DNA from: Aerolutibacter ruishenii
GTDB lineage: Bacteria; Pseudomonadota; Gammaproteobacteria; Xanthomonadales; Xanthomonadaceae
Reading direction: 5' to 3'
NCBI RefSeq assembly: GCF_007830115.1
Contig: NZ_VLKP01000002.1
Span: 1 to 64,000, forward strand
Length of the DNA: 64,000 nt
In this document: positions 8,211 to 17,284 of the stretch, in pieces
How positions within the stretch are numbered: the stretch's first letter is position 1
Layout of the letters: the number at the start of each line of letters is the position of its first letter
Notes under the pieces: model-generated
What the model was told of the DNA's origin: nothing
The model's input: only the letters and a program-made list of their open reading frames with translations
The model's database searches: none
Program-made: the position numbers and the translations under genes

Positions 8211-9400
8211 CAGCCTTCTCCCAGCAACAGCACGGCATTGCTGCCGCCGAATGCGAACGACTGGCTGAGCACGTAGCGCAACGGTGCCTGCGTGCGACGG
8301 CCAGGGACGACGAAATCGAGCGGGGGCAGTCCGGGATCAGCCGCGCCGTCCCACCAGTGCGGCGGCAGGTGGTTGCCCGGGTTGCGGGCCATCGCCAGCC
8401 AACACAACCCGGCTTCGATCGCACCGGCGGCACCGAGCGCGTGCCCGGTCAGTGGCTTGGTCGAACTCATGGGCACCGCCTCGCCCAGCGTGGCGAACAC
8501 CGCCCGGCTCTCCATGGCATCGTTCTGCGGCGTCGCGGTGCCGTGCAGGTTGACGTAGCCCACGTCGTCGGCACCGATGCCGCCGCGCGCCAGCGCCTGT
8601 GCGATCGCGGCGATGGCGCCGGTGCCCTGCGGTTCGGGCGCCGACATGTGGTGCGCGTCCGAGCTCTCGCCCCAGCCGGCCAGCCGCACCGGGCCGGGGC
8701 CACGGGTCAGCAGGAACAGTGCCGCGCCTTCGCCGATGTTGATCCCGTCGCGGTGGCGTGAGAACGGATTGCAGCGGCGCGCGGACACCGATTCCAGCGC
8801 ACTGAACCCGCCGATGGTGAACGCGCACAGCGAGTCCGCACCACCGGCGATGACCGCATCGACGATGCCGGCGCGCAACAGGCGGGCCGCCGAGGCCAGC
8901 GCCTTGGCACTGGACGAACACGCGGTCGAGATCGTCCACGCCGGACCGCGCGCGCCGGACTCGCGGGCGACGAAGCGCGATGGCGCGCCCATCTCCTGCT
9001 GCTCGTAGTGGAAGTCCGCCGGCCACTGTCCGTGTGCCAGCAGGTGCGGCAGCGCGCGCTCCGGCTCGCCGATGCCCGAGGTGCTGGTGCCGATCACCAC
9101 GGCCACCCGGTGCGCGCCATGGCGCTCGATGGCGGCGGCGGTTGCCTCGCGGATCTGGGCGAAGGCGGCGCGCAGCAGGGCGTTGTTGCGGCTGCGGAAG
9201 GGCATTTCGCAATCGGCGAGGTCGGGCAGCGCAGACTGCACCGCGCCCAGCGGCAACGGTCGCCCCGGCGTGTAGCCATCCGTGGTCGCCACGCCGCGCG
9301 CGGCGTCGGCGGCGAACAGCGCGCCGGCAACGGCCTGCTGGCCGCATCCCAGCGCACAGACGATGCCCAGTTCGTTCAAGTACACCGGCGGCGCGCTCAT
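8210..9400 (-). CDS. Beta-ketoacyl-ACP synthase of the aryl polyene operon (ApeO-like)
   Basis: A 396-residue condensing enzyme with a full triad: STACSSSAKA, NLHGTATPQND and KPLTGHALGAAGAIE. It is somewhat shorter than FabF and has the QSFAFGGSNA C-terminal loop. By position between the DUF3261 lipoprotein and the dehydratase it corresponds to ApeO, the elongating ketosynthase that pairs with a chain-length-factor-like partner (here the product of 21663-22502). ATGA overlap with the lipoprotein stop at 9397-9400 fixes the start. The KS/CLF pairing is known from type II aryl polyene synthases and inferred here. Confidence 0.93.
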   Translation of the reverse strand: MSAPPVYLNELGIVCALGCGQQAVAGALFAADAARGVATTDGYTPGRPLPLGAVQSALPDLADCEMPFRSRNNALLRAAFAQIREATAAAIERHGAHRVAVVIGTSTSGIGEPERALPHLLAHGQWPADFHYEQQEMGAPSRFVARESGARGPAWTISTACSSSAKALASAARLLRAGIVDAVIAGGADSLCAFTIGGFSALESVSARRCNPFSRHRDGINIGEGAALFLLTRGPGPVRLAGWGESSDAHHMSAPEPQGTGAIAAIAQALARGGIGADDVGYVNLHGTATPQNDAMESRAVFATLGEAVPMSSTKPLTGHALGAAGAIEAGLCWLAMARNPGNHLPPHWWDGAADPGLPPLDFVVPGRRTQAPLRYVLSQSFAFGGSNAVLLLGEG

Positions 9401-9975
9401 CGACGCCCGCCCTCGGCCGATTGCGATCCGGGCGTCGCGTCTTCACTGGCGATGGTGGCGATGTCCAGCCGATAGCCTTCGGCCAGGTTCTCCAGCCGCA
9501 GCCCGCCCGCTTCACCGCGGGCCACCGACAGCCACGCGCGCCCGTCGTGCATCAGCTGGCGGACGTCGCCGGCCTCGTGCAGGGTCCATCCTGGCGGCAA
9601 CGCGCGGCGGATCGCATCGACCGGCCACAGCGCGAACTGCAGGTCGTCCAGCACCCGTTCGGCACGCACCGCGGGCGGCAACCATGCGGCACGCTGTTGA
9701 CGCAGCGCCTGTCCGTCCCAGAACAGCCGCACACCGGCCTGCCCCATGGCCTGCACCACCAGCCGCACCTCGCCTGCCTCGACCTCCAGCAGCGCGTCCA
9801 TGTCGCGCGCCTGCGTGCCGAAGCTGAAATGCAGTTGCTGCTGGACCGCGACCTCCCGACCCAGCGAGGCCGGCGACAGCCGCAGCGGCGGCAGCTCGAT
9901 TGCTGGGCGCGGCGGTGCATGCGCGCACGCGGCCAGCACGAGCACGGCCAGCAGTGCGGCGATCAGGCGGCGCAC
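9397..9975 (-). CDS. DUF3261 lipoprotein of the aryl polyene operon (ApeN-like)
   Basis: A 192-residue lipoprotein starting with GTG at 9975 (MRRLIAALLAVLVLAAC); the lipobox LAAC places the lipidated Cys near residue 17. The mature part (ASLGREVAVQQQLHFSFG and similar) fits the DUF3261 family found in aryl polyene clusters. It probably helps pass the finished pigment lipid to the outer membrane together with the LolA-like and MMPL proteins (inference from family context). The start is chosen from the signal peptide; it overlaps the methyltransferase stop by 13 bases. The longer in-frame extension upstream is arginine/glycine-rich shadow sequence. Confidence 0.82.
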   Translation of the reverse strand: MRRLIAALLAVLVLAACAHAPPRPAIELPPLRLSPASLGREVAVQQQLHFSFGTQARDMDALLEVEAGEVRLVVQAMGQAGVRLFWDGQALRQQRAAWLPPAVRAERVLDDLQFALWPVDAIRRALPPGWTLHEAGDVRQLMHDGRAWLSVARGEAGGLRLENLAEGYRLDIATIASEDATPGSQSAEGGRR

Positions 9976-11057
9976 GCGGCGTCCTGCTGGCGCTTCACCA
10001 CCTTGGTCACGGTGTGGCTGATGCCCACGCCATCGACCTCCTCGGCCACCGCCAGTCCGGCGCGCTCGATGCACCGGTGCAGCACCGAGGAGTGGTACAT
10101 CTGGCTGTTGCCATTGGCAATGCAGGTGAAATACAGCGAGGTCTGCTGCAGGCAGAACGCGGCATTCTCGAAGCGCTGCCGGTCCCAGTACGTTTCCATG
10201 ATGTACAGCCGGGTCCGCGGCGTCATCACCCGCGCCGCCTTCTCCAGGACCATCACGATCTCGTCCTCGGAGAAACAGTCCAGGAACTGGCTCATCCAGA
10301 TCACGTCATGGCCGCCGGGCAGCGGCAGCTCCGGCCGCAGAATGTCGATGGGGTGTTCGGCCACCCGGTCGCCGAAGCCGCGCGCATCGACGTGCACGCG
10401 TGCCTGGGCCAGTTGCCCGGGCAGGTCGCACATGGTCACACGCACGTCGGGCGCATGGTTGGCGCAGGCGATGGCCCACTTGCCGGTGTTGGCGCCCACG
10501 TCGAGGATCGACGCCACCGGCTCGCTGAAGATCAGCGGCAGCACGCTCTGGAAGGAATTGTCCGAGTAGTAGTGGTCGAACCTGAACCAGCTTTCGCGGA
10601 TGTGGCCCGGCAACGTGGCCAGCGCCTCGTACACGGTCCGTGATCCGGGCGCGATTTCCTTCAGTCCGGCGGGTCGGCCCTCGACCAGGCTTTCCTGCAG
10701 GTGGAACAGGCCCTTGTAGTTGACGTCGTGGGTGAAGTCCATGTTCACCTGGGTCATCGGGTCGTTGAGCAGGTACCAGCCCAGCTTGCTGAGCACGAAG
10801 CGGTCCTGCTTCAGCACCAGGCTGCCGATGCCCAGTCCCGCTTCCGCCAGCACGCGTACGGCATACGTGGACAGCCCGACCCGCTCGACGATCTCCTCCA
10901 GCGCCAGCCCGTCGTCGCCCGCGGCCTCGATGGCGCGCAGCACGCCCAGGTCACGGAGCGCCTTGGAGGCCTGGAAGACGAACGGGCCGAAGGCGATGCG
11001 CTGTGCTTCCTGTTTCGCCTGCAGGGCGCTGTGTCGGTCTTGGTCGAAGTGGTTCAC
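9963..11057 (-). CDS. SAM-dependent methyltransferase of the aryl polyene operon (ApeB-like)
   Basis: A 364-residue class I methyltransferase with an N-terminal winged-helix dimerisation part (GLALEEIVERVGLSTYAVRVLAE) and a Rossmann domain with SAM motif SILDVGANTGKWAIACA and acidic loop VTMCDLPGQ. The layout matches the O-methyltransferase (plant COMT-like) family. In aryl polyenes it is expected to methylate the aryl head. The start is GTG at 11057, with only a weak ribosome site. A 150-base gap separates it from the MMPL gene upstream, the widest gap in an otherwise overlapping operon. Confidence 0.88.
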   Translation of the reverse strand: MNHFDQDRHSALQAKQEAQRIAFGPFVFQASKALRDLGVLRAIEAAGDDGLALEEIVERVGLSTYAVRVLAEAGLGIGSLVLKQDRFVLSKLGWYLLNDPMTQVNMDFTHDVNYKGLFHLQESLVEGRPAGLKEIAPGSRTVYEALATLPGHIRESWFRFDHYYSDNSFQSVLPLIFSEPVASILDVGANTGKWAIACANHAPDVRVTMCDLPGQLAQARVHVDARGFGDRVAEHPIDILRPELPLPGGHDVIWMSQFLDCFSEDEIVMVLEKAARVMTPRTRLYIMETYWDRQRFENAAFCLQQTSLYFTCIANGNSQMYHSSVLHRCIERAGLAVAEEVDGVGISHTVTKVVKRQQDAACAA

Positions 11058-11207
11058 GTGTCGGGTCCGAGGGTGGTGGAATGCCGGCAGGCCTTTGCGC
11101 GGCAGGTAGGGAGGCCGGCATGGCCGGCAGCGGCAGTCGGGGAATACGTGCCGGTCGCCCGGCGGATGTGGGTGCGGCGGACAGTGGCCGCGATGTGGCG
11201 GGAACGG
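11058..11207. other. Intercistronic gap in the pigment operon with an inverted repeat
   Basis: These 150 bases are the only sizeable gap in the 16.7-kb operon. ATGCCGGC (11081-11088) pairs with GCCGGCAT (11114-11121). There is no T-run, so it is more likely an mRNA-processing or stabilising hairpin than a terminator. No clear promoter is visible. Confidence 0.4.
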
Positions 11208-13541
11208 CTAGCCATGGCCCTGCTCCGCACGCGGCCGGAACAGCGGCGACAGCAGCCACACCAGGCCGATGCCCAGCAGCAGGGTCAGGCCGAAGGCGCG
11301 CAGCGCGGGCGTGGCCGACAACGCGAGCAGGCCAAACGACAGCCACGTGCTGGCCGCGCCGACGCACACCGCCAGCCAAGCGGAGGCATCGCCGCGGTGT
11401 TCGAGCAGGAAGATGCCGTAGTCGATGCCCATGCCGAGCAGCAACAGCAACGCGAGCACGTTGAACAACTGCAGTGGCAAGCCCAGCCAGCCCAGGGTGG
11501 CGACGGTGAGGACGCCGGCCAGCAGGGTAGGCACGGTGGCGCGCCACGCATCGCGGCGGTAGCGCATCGCCAGCGTCACCGCCACCAGCACCATGCCGGC
11601 CAGCAACAGCCAGCCCATCATCTGCCGGTAATGGCCAAGCAGCGCGGAGAACTCGGCGGTGCGGTTGACCCAGCGCACGCCGTCGAGGCCGTCCGCCTGG
11701 GCCTGTAGCGCGGCCAGTGCCGCGGAGCCACCCACCGCGTCGACCAGCACCACGCTGCCGACACCGTCGCCACTGCGGCCCAGCCAAAGGTGGCGCAGTG
11801 GCTGCGAGGCGGGCGCGGCCAGCCACGCCTGCAACGTCAGCGGTTGCGATGCGAAATCCGCGCGCACCAGACTTTCGCCGGTGGCGGCCGATACGCGCTC
11901 CAGCACCGCCCCTTCCACCCGTGCGCCCAGGCGCGCATCGGCGCCCTGCTGGCGCTGCGACGGCAACCAGTCGCTGATCGCGCGGTATCCATTGATCCCG
12001 CCCTGCGCGTGCAGCGCCGCCAGCCGCGTGGTCAACGCCTGTTCGCGTTGCAGCAGCGTCTCCGCGTCGGGCGCCCGCACCAGGAAGAACTGCGCCGGGC
12101 TGGGCAGGCCCAGCAGGCGGCTGATCTCCATCTGCTGATCGACCAGCGTCTTGGGCGAGGACTGCAGGTTGCGCAGGTCATCATCGCTGCGCAGCTGCCA
12201 CAACCCGCCGAGCGCCAGTGCACCGGCGATGACCGCCGCGATCGCCCACGCACGGGTGGCGTGCACACGCGGCCAGCGCGCCAGCCAACCGGCGATCGCC
12301 TTCGACAGCGGCGTGGCCGCCGGCGCGTCACGCTCCAACCACGGGAACCAGCAGACCACGGTGGCGAATGCGGCGGCCAGCCCCGTCACCGAGAACACCG
12401 CCATCTGCCGCAGTCCCGGGAACGGTGCCAGGCCCAGCGCGAGGTAGGCCAGTGCACTCGTCAGCCAGGCCAGGAACATGCCGGGCAACAGCCAGCGCAA
12501 CAGGCGCCATTGCGAGCGCCGTGGATGGCCCTGGCGAGAGGCGAACCAGTGGATGCCGTAATCCTCTGCCACGCCCACCAGGCTGGCACCGAACACCAGG
12601 GTGAGCAGATGCACCTGGCCGAACATCAGCGCTGTCACCGACAGCGCGGTGGCCACGCCCACCAGCAGCGACATCGCCACCAGCAGGATCGGCGTCAGCG
12701 AGCGGAAGGCCAGCCACACCAGCAGCAGCACCGCGGCCAGCGAACCCAGGCCGATGATGTTGACCTCGTGGCTGGCCCGCACGGCGGCGGTCTCGGCGTG
12801 CAGCGGAACGCCTGCGCGCAGCTCGCGCAGGCCCGGTGCCACGCGTTGCGCCGCGGCGCCGGCCTCATCCAGCGCAGCCTCGATCACGCGCTCGCCATCA
12901 AGGCGGAATGCCGAGCCGCGGGTCTCGAACTGCAACACCGCCCAGGCGCGGCCTTCGGCGTGCAGCAGGCCTTCGCCATCGAAGCGCAGCCCCGTGCCGG
13001 AGGCGCGCTCCTGCCACCACTGCGGCCAGAGGTTGAGCGGGTCGGCGCGCCAATCGGTCAGGCGCGGTGCGCCCATCGGGCCGTACAGTGCGGCCAGCGC
13101 TTCCTCGGCCAGCATGTCCGCGGATTGCGTGAGTAGCCGCTCGCGTTGCGCGGCGGTCAGCAGCCGATCGCGCCAAGGCGCGTAGAACGCGCGCGAAGCC
13201 TCGAACCAGCCGGCCATCGACGCACCCTCGGCGAACGGCAGCGGCTGCCGGCGTTCGGCCGCCTGCAACGCGGTGCGATATGCCGATGCGGCCGCCTGCG
13301 CCTGCGCCGCATCGGCTGCACCCAGCAGCACCACCATCTGCCGCGCGCTGGCATCGGCGATGCGCCGGGTGGCTTCCGCCAGCACCGGGTCGTGCGCATC
13401 CTGGGGCAACAGGGCAAGCACGTCGCTTTCCAGGCGCGATTCGCCCCAGAAGCGCAACTGGTGCGCACCCACCGCCAGCACCACGCCGAGCCACAGCCAG
13501 GCCAGCCAGCGCCAGCGACGGCGTGTGCGCGCCTCAGTCAA
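11208..13541 (-). CDS. MMPL/RND-family exporter of the aryl polyene operon (ApeM-like)
   Basis: A 777-residue inner-membrane protein with the MMPL plan: one N-terminal helix (LAWLWLGVVLAVGAH), a large periplasmic domain, a bundle of five to six helices (NIIGLGSLAAVLLLVWLAF onward, with GVAEDYGIHWF), a second N-terminal-type helix (AIAAVIAGALALGGLW), a second periplasmic loop and a second bundle containing GMGIDYGIFLLEH. The paired acidic motifs VAEDYGI and GIDYGIF are the proton-relay signature of the family. It probably moves the lipid-linked pigment across the inner membrane. The start appears to be TTG at 13541, overlapping the LolA-like stop by 8 bases; no ATG or GTG lies nearby in frame. 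Confidence 0.9.
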   Translation of the reverse strand: MTEARTRRRWRWLAWLWLGVVLAVGAHQLRFWGESRLESDVLALLPQDAHDPVLAEATRRIADASARQMVVLLGAADAAQAQAAASAYRTALQAAERRQPLPFAEGASMAGWFEASRAFYAPWRDRLLTAAQRERLLTQSADMLAEEALAALYGPMGAPRLTDWRADPLNLWPQWWQERASGTGLRFDGEGLLHAEGRAWAVLQFETRGSAFRLDGERVIEAALDEAGAAAQRVAPGLRELRAGVPLHAETAAVRASHEVNIIGLGSLAAVLLLVWLAFRSLTPILLVAMSLLVGVATALSVTALMFGQVHLLTLVFGASLVGVAEDYGIHWFASRQGHPRRSQWRLLRWLLPGMFLAWLTSALAYLALGLAPFPGLRQMAVFSVTGLAAAFATVVCWFPWLERDAPAATPLSKAIAGWLARWPRVHATRAWAIAAVIAGALALGGLWQLRSDDDLRNLQSSPKTLVDQQMEISRLLGLPSPAQFFLVRAPDAETLLQREQALTTRLAALHAQGGINGYRAISDWLPSQRQQGADARLGARVEGAVLERVSAATGESLVRADFASQPLTLQAWLAAPASQPLRHLWLGRSGDGVGSVVLVDAVGGSAALAALQAQADGLDGVRWVNRTAEFSALLGHYRQMMGWLLLAGMVLVAVTLAMRYRRDAWRATVPTLLAGVLTVATLGWLGLPLQLFNVLALLLLLGMGIDYGIFLLEHRGDASAWLAVCVGAASTWLSFGLLALSATPALRAFGLTLLLGIGLVWLLSPLFRPRAEQGHG

Positions 13542-14361
13542 AATGACGCGCCTCGTCCGCGGTCAGGCGCGCGGGCGCCTCCGCCAGGCCGGTGAACCGC
13601 AGTTGCGTGCGGTCTCCGCTGCGCTCGTCGATGTCCACGCTGCGCACGTAGCGGTCGCCCTGCAGCGTGACCCGCTGGAACGCCTGCGCCATTGCGCCGG
13701 GCCGCGGGCTCAGCACCAGCCGCCAGCCGTTGTCCGGCAGCAGGGTCGGCTGCACATCGAAGCGCGCGGCCAGCACCTGCAGGTCGCCGCTCATCAGCGC
13801 GAACATCATCGCGTTGACCTCGCGCAGCGCAGGCTGCTGGCGTGCATCGACCTCCACCCGCGAGCGGCCGTCGGCCTGGCGGGTGAGGATCCGGTCGCGC
13901 GTCAGCACCACCTCGGAAGGAAAGGGCTTGAGCGTGGACCACACCACCCCGCGGTCGCGCGCGATCAGGAAACGGCCCTGCGATCGCAGCGGGTTCCGGA
14001 AGCCCTGCAGGCGCTTTTCCTGGGTGAACTCGCCGCGCAGCACCGGCACCTGGGCGATACGGCGCTGGACCTGGGCGACCGCACCTGCGCTGGCCGCGGG
14101 CCCTGCGGCATTGGCGGCTCCGGCCGCTGCGACCGCCGCGGCGGTCGTGCGCACGCCGGACGTCGCCGTGGCCATCGATGCCGGGGCAAGGGTTGCCGCT
14201 GCCGTTGCGAGCGCAAGGGGCGCGACCGCGGCCACCAGCATGACGACAACGACCCGCATCGGACCGCGCGTGCGGGATATCGCATTCGGCGGGTGGCCGT
14301 TTCCTGGCGTGTCGGCGCGCTGTTCGCTTCGCGGCACCACGGCCTTGCGGGGCGGACTCAT
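13534..14361 (-). CDS. LolA-like outer-membrane lipoprotein carrier (ApeL-like)
   Basis: A predicted periplasmic LolA/LolA-like carrier. After a signal segment (MRVVVVMLVAAVAPLALATA) and an Ala-rich stretch comes the LolA fold: VLRGEFTQEKRLQGFRNPLRSQGRFL, then DRGVVWSTLKPFPSEVVLT. Such proteins ferry lipid-anchored cargo through the periplasm; here that cargo would be the aryl polyene lipid. The ATG at 14361 overlaps the thioesterase stop as ATGA, giving 275 residues, but the signal peptide begins at an internal ATG at 14259. The shorter form (241 residues) is a real alternative. Confidence 0.82.
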   Translation of the reverse strand: MSPPRKAVVPRSEQRADTPGNGHPPNAISRTRGPMRVVVVMLVAAVAPLALATAAATLAPASMATATSGVRTTAAAVAAAGAANAAGPAASAGAVAQVQRRIAQVPVLRGEFTQEKRLQGFRNPLRSQGRFLIARDRGVVWSTLKPFPSEVVLTRDRILTRQADGRSRVEVDARQQPALREVNAMMFALMSGDLQVLAARFDVQPTLLPDNGWRLVLSPRPGAMAQAFQRVTLQGDRYVRSVDIDERSGDRTQLRFTGLAEAPARLTADEARHFD

Positions 14362-14810
14362 GCCGGCTGCACCCCCAGCCGCTCCCAGAGCACCGGGGGG
14401 CACACGTAGAGCATCTCGCCCGACTCCGCGCCCACCGCGACCTGGATGGTGTGGGCGCGGGTCAACACCTCGCCGCTGGCGGCATCGCGGATCTCATAGT
14501 CCATCTTCAGCCGGTTCTCCCATTCGGTGATCCGCGCGCGCACCTTCAGCGGCTGGGCGAAACGCAGCGGGCGGATGTACTTCACCCGCGCGTCCACCAC
14601 CGGGAACAGGTAGCCGGACTCGGTCATCTGCGGGTAGTCGTAGTCGTGGCGCTGCAGCAGTGCGCAGCGCGCGATCTCGAAGTACTTGAAATAGTTGCCG
14701 TGCCAGACCACGTGCATCGGGTCACAGTCGTGGAATGCCGGCGCGAGGTCGATCTCGATCGCCAGCCGGTCGCTGGCCGGCACCCCGAAGTGAACATGCT
14801 CAACGTTCAT
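14358..14810 (-). CDS. Acyl-CoA/ACP thioesterase, 4-hydroxybenzoyl-CoA thioesterase type (ApeK-like)
   Basis: A 150-residue hotdog thioesterase. The catalytic loop is visible as FHDCDPMHVVWHGNYFKYFE, with Asp in the position used by the 4HBT class. It would release or edit aryl-polyenoyl or misloaded acyl chains from the ACP. The ATG at 14810 overlaps the ammonia-lyase stop by 11 bases, and its stop overlaps the LolA-like start by 4. The longer reading to 14864 is rejected because MNVEHVHFG begins the conserved part. Confidence 0.9.
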   Translation of the reverse strand: MNVEHVHFGVPASDRLAIEIDLAPAFHDCDPMHVVWHGNYFKYFEIARCALLQRHDYDYPQMTESGYLFPVVDARVKYIRPLRFAQPLKVRARITEWENRLKMDYEIRDAASGEVLTRAHTIQVAVGAESGEMLYVCPPVLWERLGVQPA

Positions 14811-16353
14811 ACAGGCTCCAGCGCTGCGCACGCACGTCGTCCAGCAGCGCGCGCAGCTCGCCATCCAGCGCGCGGTCCTCCTCCACCAGCGGGATGCGCG
14901 CCGCCAGATCGTCCAGCATCGCCGCAGGCGCGCCTTCGATCCGCGTGTCCGGTGCCACGCGCTGGCGCAACGCCACGCCCTGGCGCGCGGCCACCAGCAT
15001 CGCCGCCACCACCTGTTCGGTCAGCTCGATCACGCGCAGGCAGTCGCGCGCGGCAATCGTGCCCATGCTGACCTTGTCCTGGTTATGGCACTCGGTGGAG
15101 CGCGAGAACACCGACGCCGGCATGGTCTGCTTCAGCGCCTCGGCGGTCCACGCCGACACGCTGATCTGCAGCGCCTTCAACCCGTGGTTGATCGCCGCGC
15201 GCGGACCGCTGGCGGCCGACAGGTTGGCCGGCAGCCCATGGTTGAAGCGCGTGTCGACCAGCAGCGCCAGCTGGCGGTCGAGCAGGTCGGCGAGGTTGGC
15301 CACCGCGTTCTTCATCGCATCCATGGCGAAGGCGATGTGGCCGCCGTAGAAGTGGCCGCCGTGCAGGATCTGTTCGCGGTCGGGATCGACCAGCGGGTTG
15401 TCGTTTGCGCTGTTGAGTTCGGTCTCGATCAGCTGGCGCAGGAACGGCAGCGCGTCCTCCAGCACGCCGATCACGTGCGGCGCGCAGCGCAGCGAGTAGC
15501 GGTCCTGCAGGCGCTGTTCGTTGCGCGATGGACGGTCGCTGTGCAGATCCTCGCGCAGGCGCGTGGCGATGCGCGTCTGCCCCGGGTGCGGCTTGGCGGC
15601 GAACAGCACCTCGTCGAAGTGGTGCGCGTTGCCGGCGCTGGCCACCACGTTGTACGCGGTCAGGCGCGTGGCCAGCCGGCACAGGTACTCGGCGCGGTCG
15701 TAGGCCAGGCAGGCCAGCGCGGTCATCACCGCGGTGCCGTTCATGATCGCCAGGCCTTCCTTCGGACGCAGGCGCAACGGGGTGAGGCCGGCCTCGCGCA
15801 GCGCCTCCGCGGCGGGACGGCGCACGCCGTGGTGCAGCACCTCGCGCTCGCCGCACAGCACCGCGGCCACGTACGACAGCGGCGTCAGGTCGCCACTGGC
15901 GCCGACCGAACCTTCGGCCGGGATCAGCGGCAGGATGTCGTGCTGCAGCAGTGCGGCCAGGCCTTCCAGCAGCGGCAGGCTGACCCCGGACATGCCCACC
16001 GACAGCGAGGCCAGCCGCGCGACCAGCACCGCGCGCGTCTCCCCGGCATCGAGGAAACGGCCGAGGCCGCAACCGTGGTAGGTGAACAGGTGGTGCGGCA
16101 GCTCGGTGAGCAGCTCCGGCGGGATCACCACCGTGCACGAGTCGCCGTAGCCGGTGGTCACGCCGTAGACCACGCCGTCCTCGCGCAGCAGGCGATCAAG
16201 GAATTCGGCGCCACGGGTGATGCGCGCACGGAACGCGGGATCGGCCGAAAGCGCTGCGCCGCGCTGGCGGCGGGCGACGGCGACGACGTCCTCGATGCAC
16301 AGGCGGCCATCGCCGAACATCAGCGGCGTGGGGTCAGCGGGAAGCGGGGTCAT
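14800..16353 (-). CDS. MIO-type aromatic amino acid ammonia-lyase
   Basis: A 517-residue lyase of the HAL/PAL/TAL family, which removes ammonia from an aromatic amino acid to give an arylacrylate. The MIO-forming tripeptide is in GSVGASGDLTPLSY, and VYGVTTGYGDS supplies the catalytic tyrosine loop. NSANDNPLVD and YSLRCAPHVIG are also present. The late motif CHNQDKVSMGTIAAR resembles PAL/TAL rather than the QEDHVSM of histidase. The usual selectivity pair (SH in HAL, HL in TAL, FL in PAL) reads YH in LFTYHGCGLG, so the substrate is not clear. Similar genes in Xanthomonas pigment clusters are annotated as histidine ammonia-lyase. Its start overlaps the acyltransferase end by 20 bases. Confidence 0.9.
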   Translation of the reverse strand: MTPLPADPTPLMFGDGRLCIEDVVAVARRQRGAALSADPAFRARITRGAEFLDRLLREDGVVYGVTTGYGDSCTVVIPPELLTELPHHLFTYHGCGLGRFLDAGETRAVLVARLASLSVGMSGVSLPLLEGLAALLQHDILPLIPAEGSVGASGDLTPLSYVAAVLCGEREVLHHGVRRPAAEALREAGLTPLRLRPKEGLAIMNGTAVMTALACLAYDRAEYLCRLATRLTAYNVVASAGNAHHFDEVLFAAKPHPGQTRIATRLREDLHSDRPSRNEQRLQDRYSLRCAPHVIGVLEDALPFLRQLIETELNSANDNPLVDPDREQILHGGHFYGGHIAFAMDAMKNAVANLADLLDRQLALLVDTRFNHGLPANLSAASGPRAAINHGLKALQISVSAWTAEALKQTMPASVFSRSTECHNQDKVSMGTIAARDCLRVIELTEQVVAAMLVAARQGVALRQRVAPDTRIEGAPAAMLDDLAARIPLVEEDRALDGELRALLDDVRAQRWSLYER

Positions 16354-17284
16354 GCGGCACCTGGTCCCAGAACGGGAAGAAGTTGAACCAATCCAGCGGC
16401 GAGTGGCGCACCTGCGCCTCCAGCCAGCCGGCGAAATGGGCGACCTGCTCGGCCAGGGCGGCGTCGCGCGTACCGCGCGGCAGCACCACGCGGTCGCTGA
16501 AGCGCTCGAAGCGCAGGCGGTAGCCATCGCCCTCGTGGGTGCAGGCCATCGCGAACAGCGGGCAGCCCAGCGCCGCCGCCAGCACGTACGGCCCCACCGG
16601 GAACGGCGCCGGCCGGCCGAGAAAACCGGCGAACACGCTGCGCCCACCGTGCACCGGCACGCGATCGCCGGTGATGGCGACGAACTCGCCGGCAGCGACG
16701 CGCTCACCCAACCGGACCGCCATCGCCGCATCCAGCTCGGTCACTTGCAGCAACTCGACGCGGGTATCGGGATTCAGGCGCTTGAGCAGCCGATTGAAGT
16801 CGTTGGCGTGGGCGGTGTGCACCAGCGCGGTCAGGCGGAAGCCGGGCACCGTGTCCGCCAGCGCCTGGCACAGCTCCAGGCAGCCGATGTGGCCGGTGAC
16901 GATCACCCCGCCTTCGCCACGCGCGATCTGCTGCAGCATCACCTCGCGTTCGGCGCGCACGCGTGCCACCGGGTAGCGGCTGTGGGCGGCCAGCAGCTTG
17001 TCCAGCAGCGTTTCGGCGAAACAGGCGAAGTGGCGCAGGCTCAACCACCTGCCAGGCGCGCGCGGGAAGGGCGCGTGCGTGGCCTGCAGGCGCGCCAGGT
17101 ACTCGCGCGAGGCCTGTCGCGCGGTGCGGTTGAGCAGCCAGTGCACGAGCACCACCGGGTACAGGCACAGCCGGAACGGCCAGCGTCCCAGCCAGCGCTC
17201 CACCAGGCACAGGAAGCGGATCCCGACGACGAACGTGGATTCCTCGATCCCGGCCCAGTGCGGCGCACGCACCACGGCGCTCAT
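16334..17284 (-). CDS. LpxL/HtrB-type acyltransferase of the aryl polyene operon
   Basis: A 316-residue inner-membrane acyltransferase. An N-terminal membrane segment (FRLCLYPVVLVHWLL) precedes the LpxL-like domain, with GGVIVTGHIGCLELC where the catalytic His usually sits (the following HX4D acid position is Glu) and FVAITGDRVPVHGG further on. It probably attaches the polyenoyl chain to a lipid or sugar acceptor. In many aryl polyene clusters this domain is fused to the glycosyltransferase (ApeJ); here they are separate genes joined by a 4-base ATGA overlap at 17281-17284. Confidence 0.87.
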   Translation of the reverse strand: MSAVVRAPHWAGIEESTFVVGIRFLCLVERWLGRWPFRLCLYPVVLVHWLLNRTARQASREYLARLQATHAPFPRAPGRWLSLRHFACFAETLLDKLLAAHSRYPVARVRAEREVMLQQIARGEGGVIVTGHIGCLELCQALADTVPGFRLTALVHTAHANDFNRLLKRLNPDTRVELLQVTELDAAMAVRLGERVAAGEFVAITGDRVPVHGGRSVFAGFLGRPAPFPVGPYVLAAALGCPLFAMACTHEGDGYRLRFERFSDRVVLPRGTRDAALAEQVAHFAGWLEAQVRHSPLDWFNFFPFWDQVPHDPASR

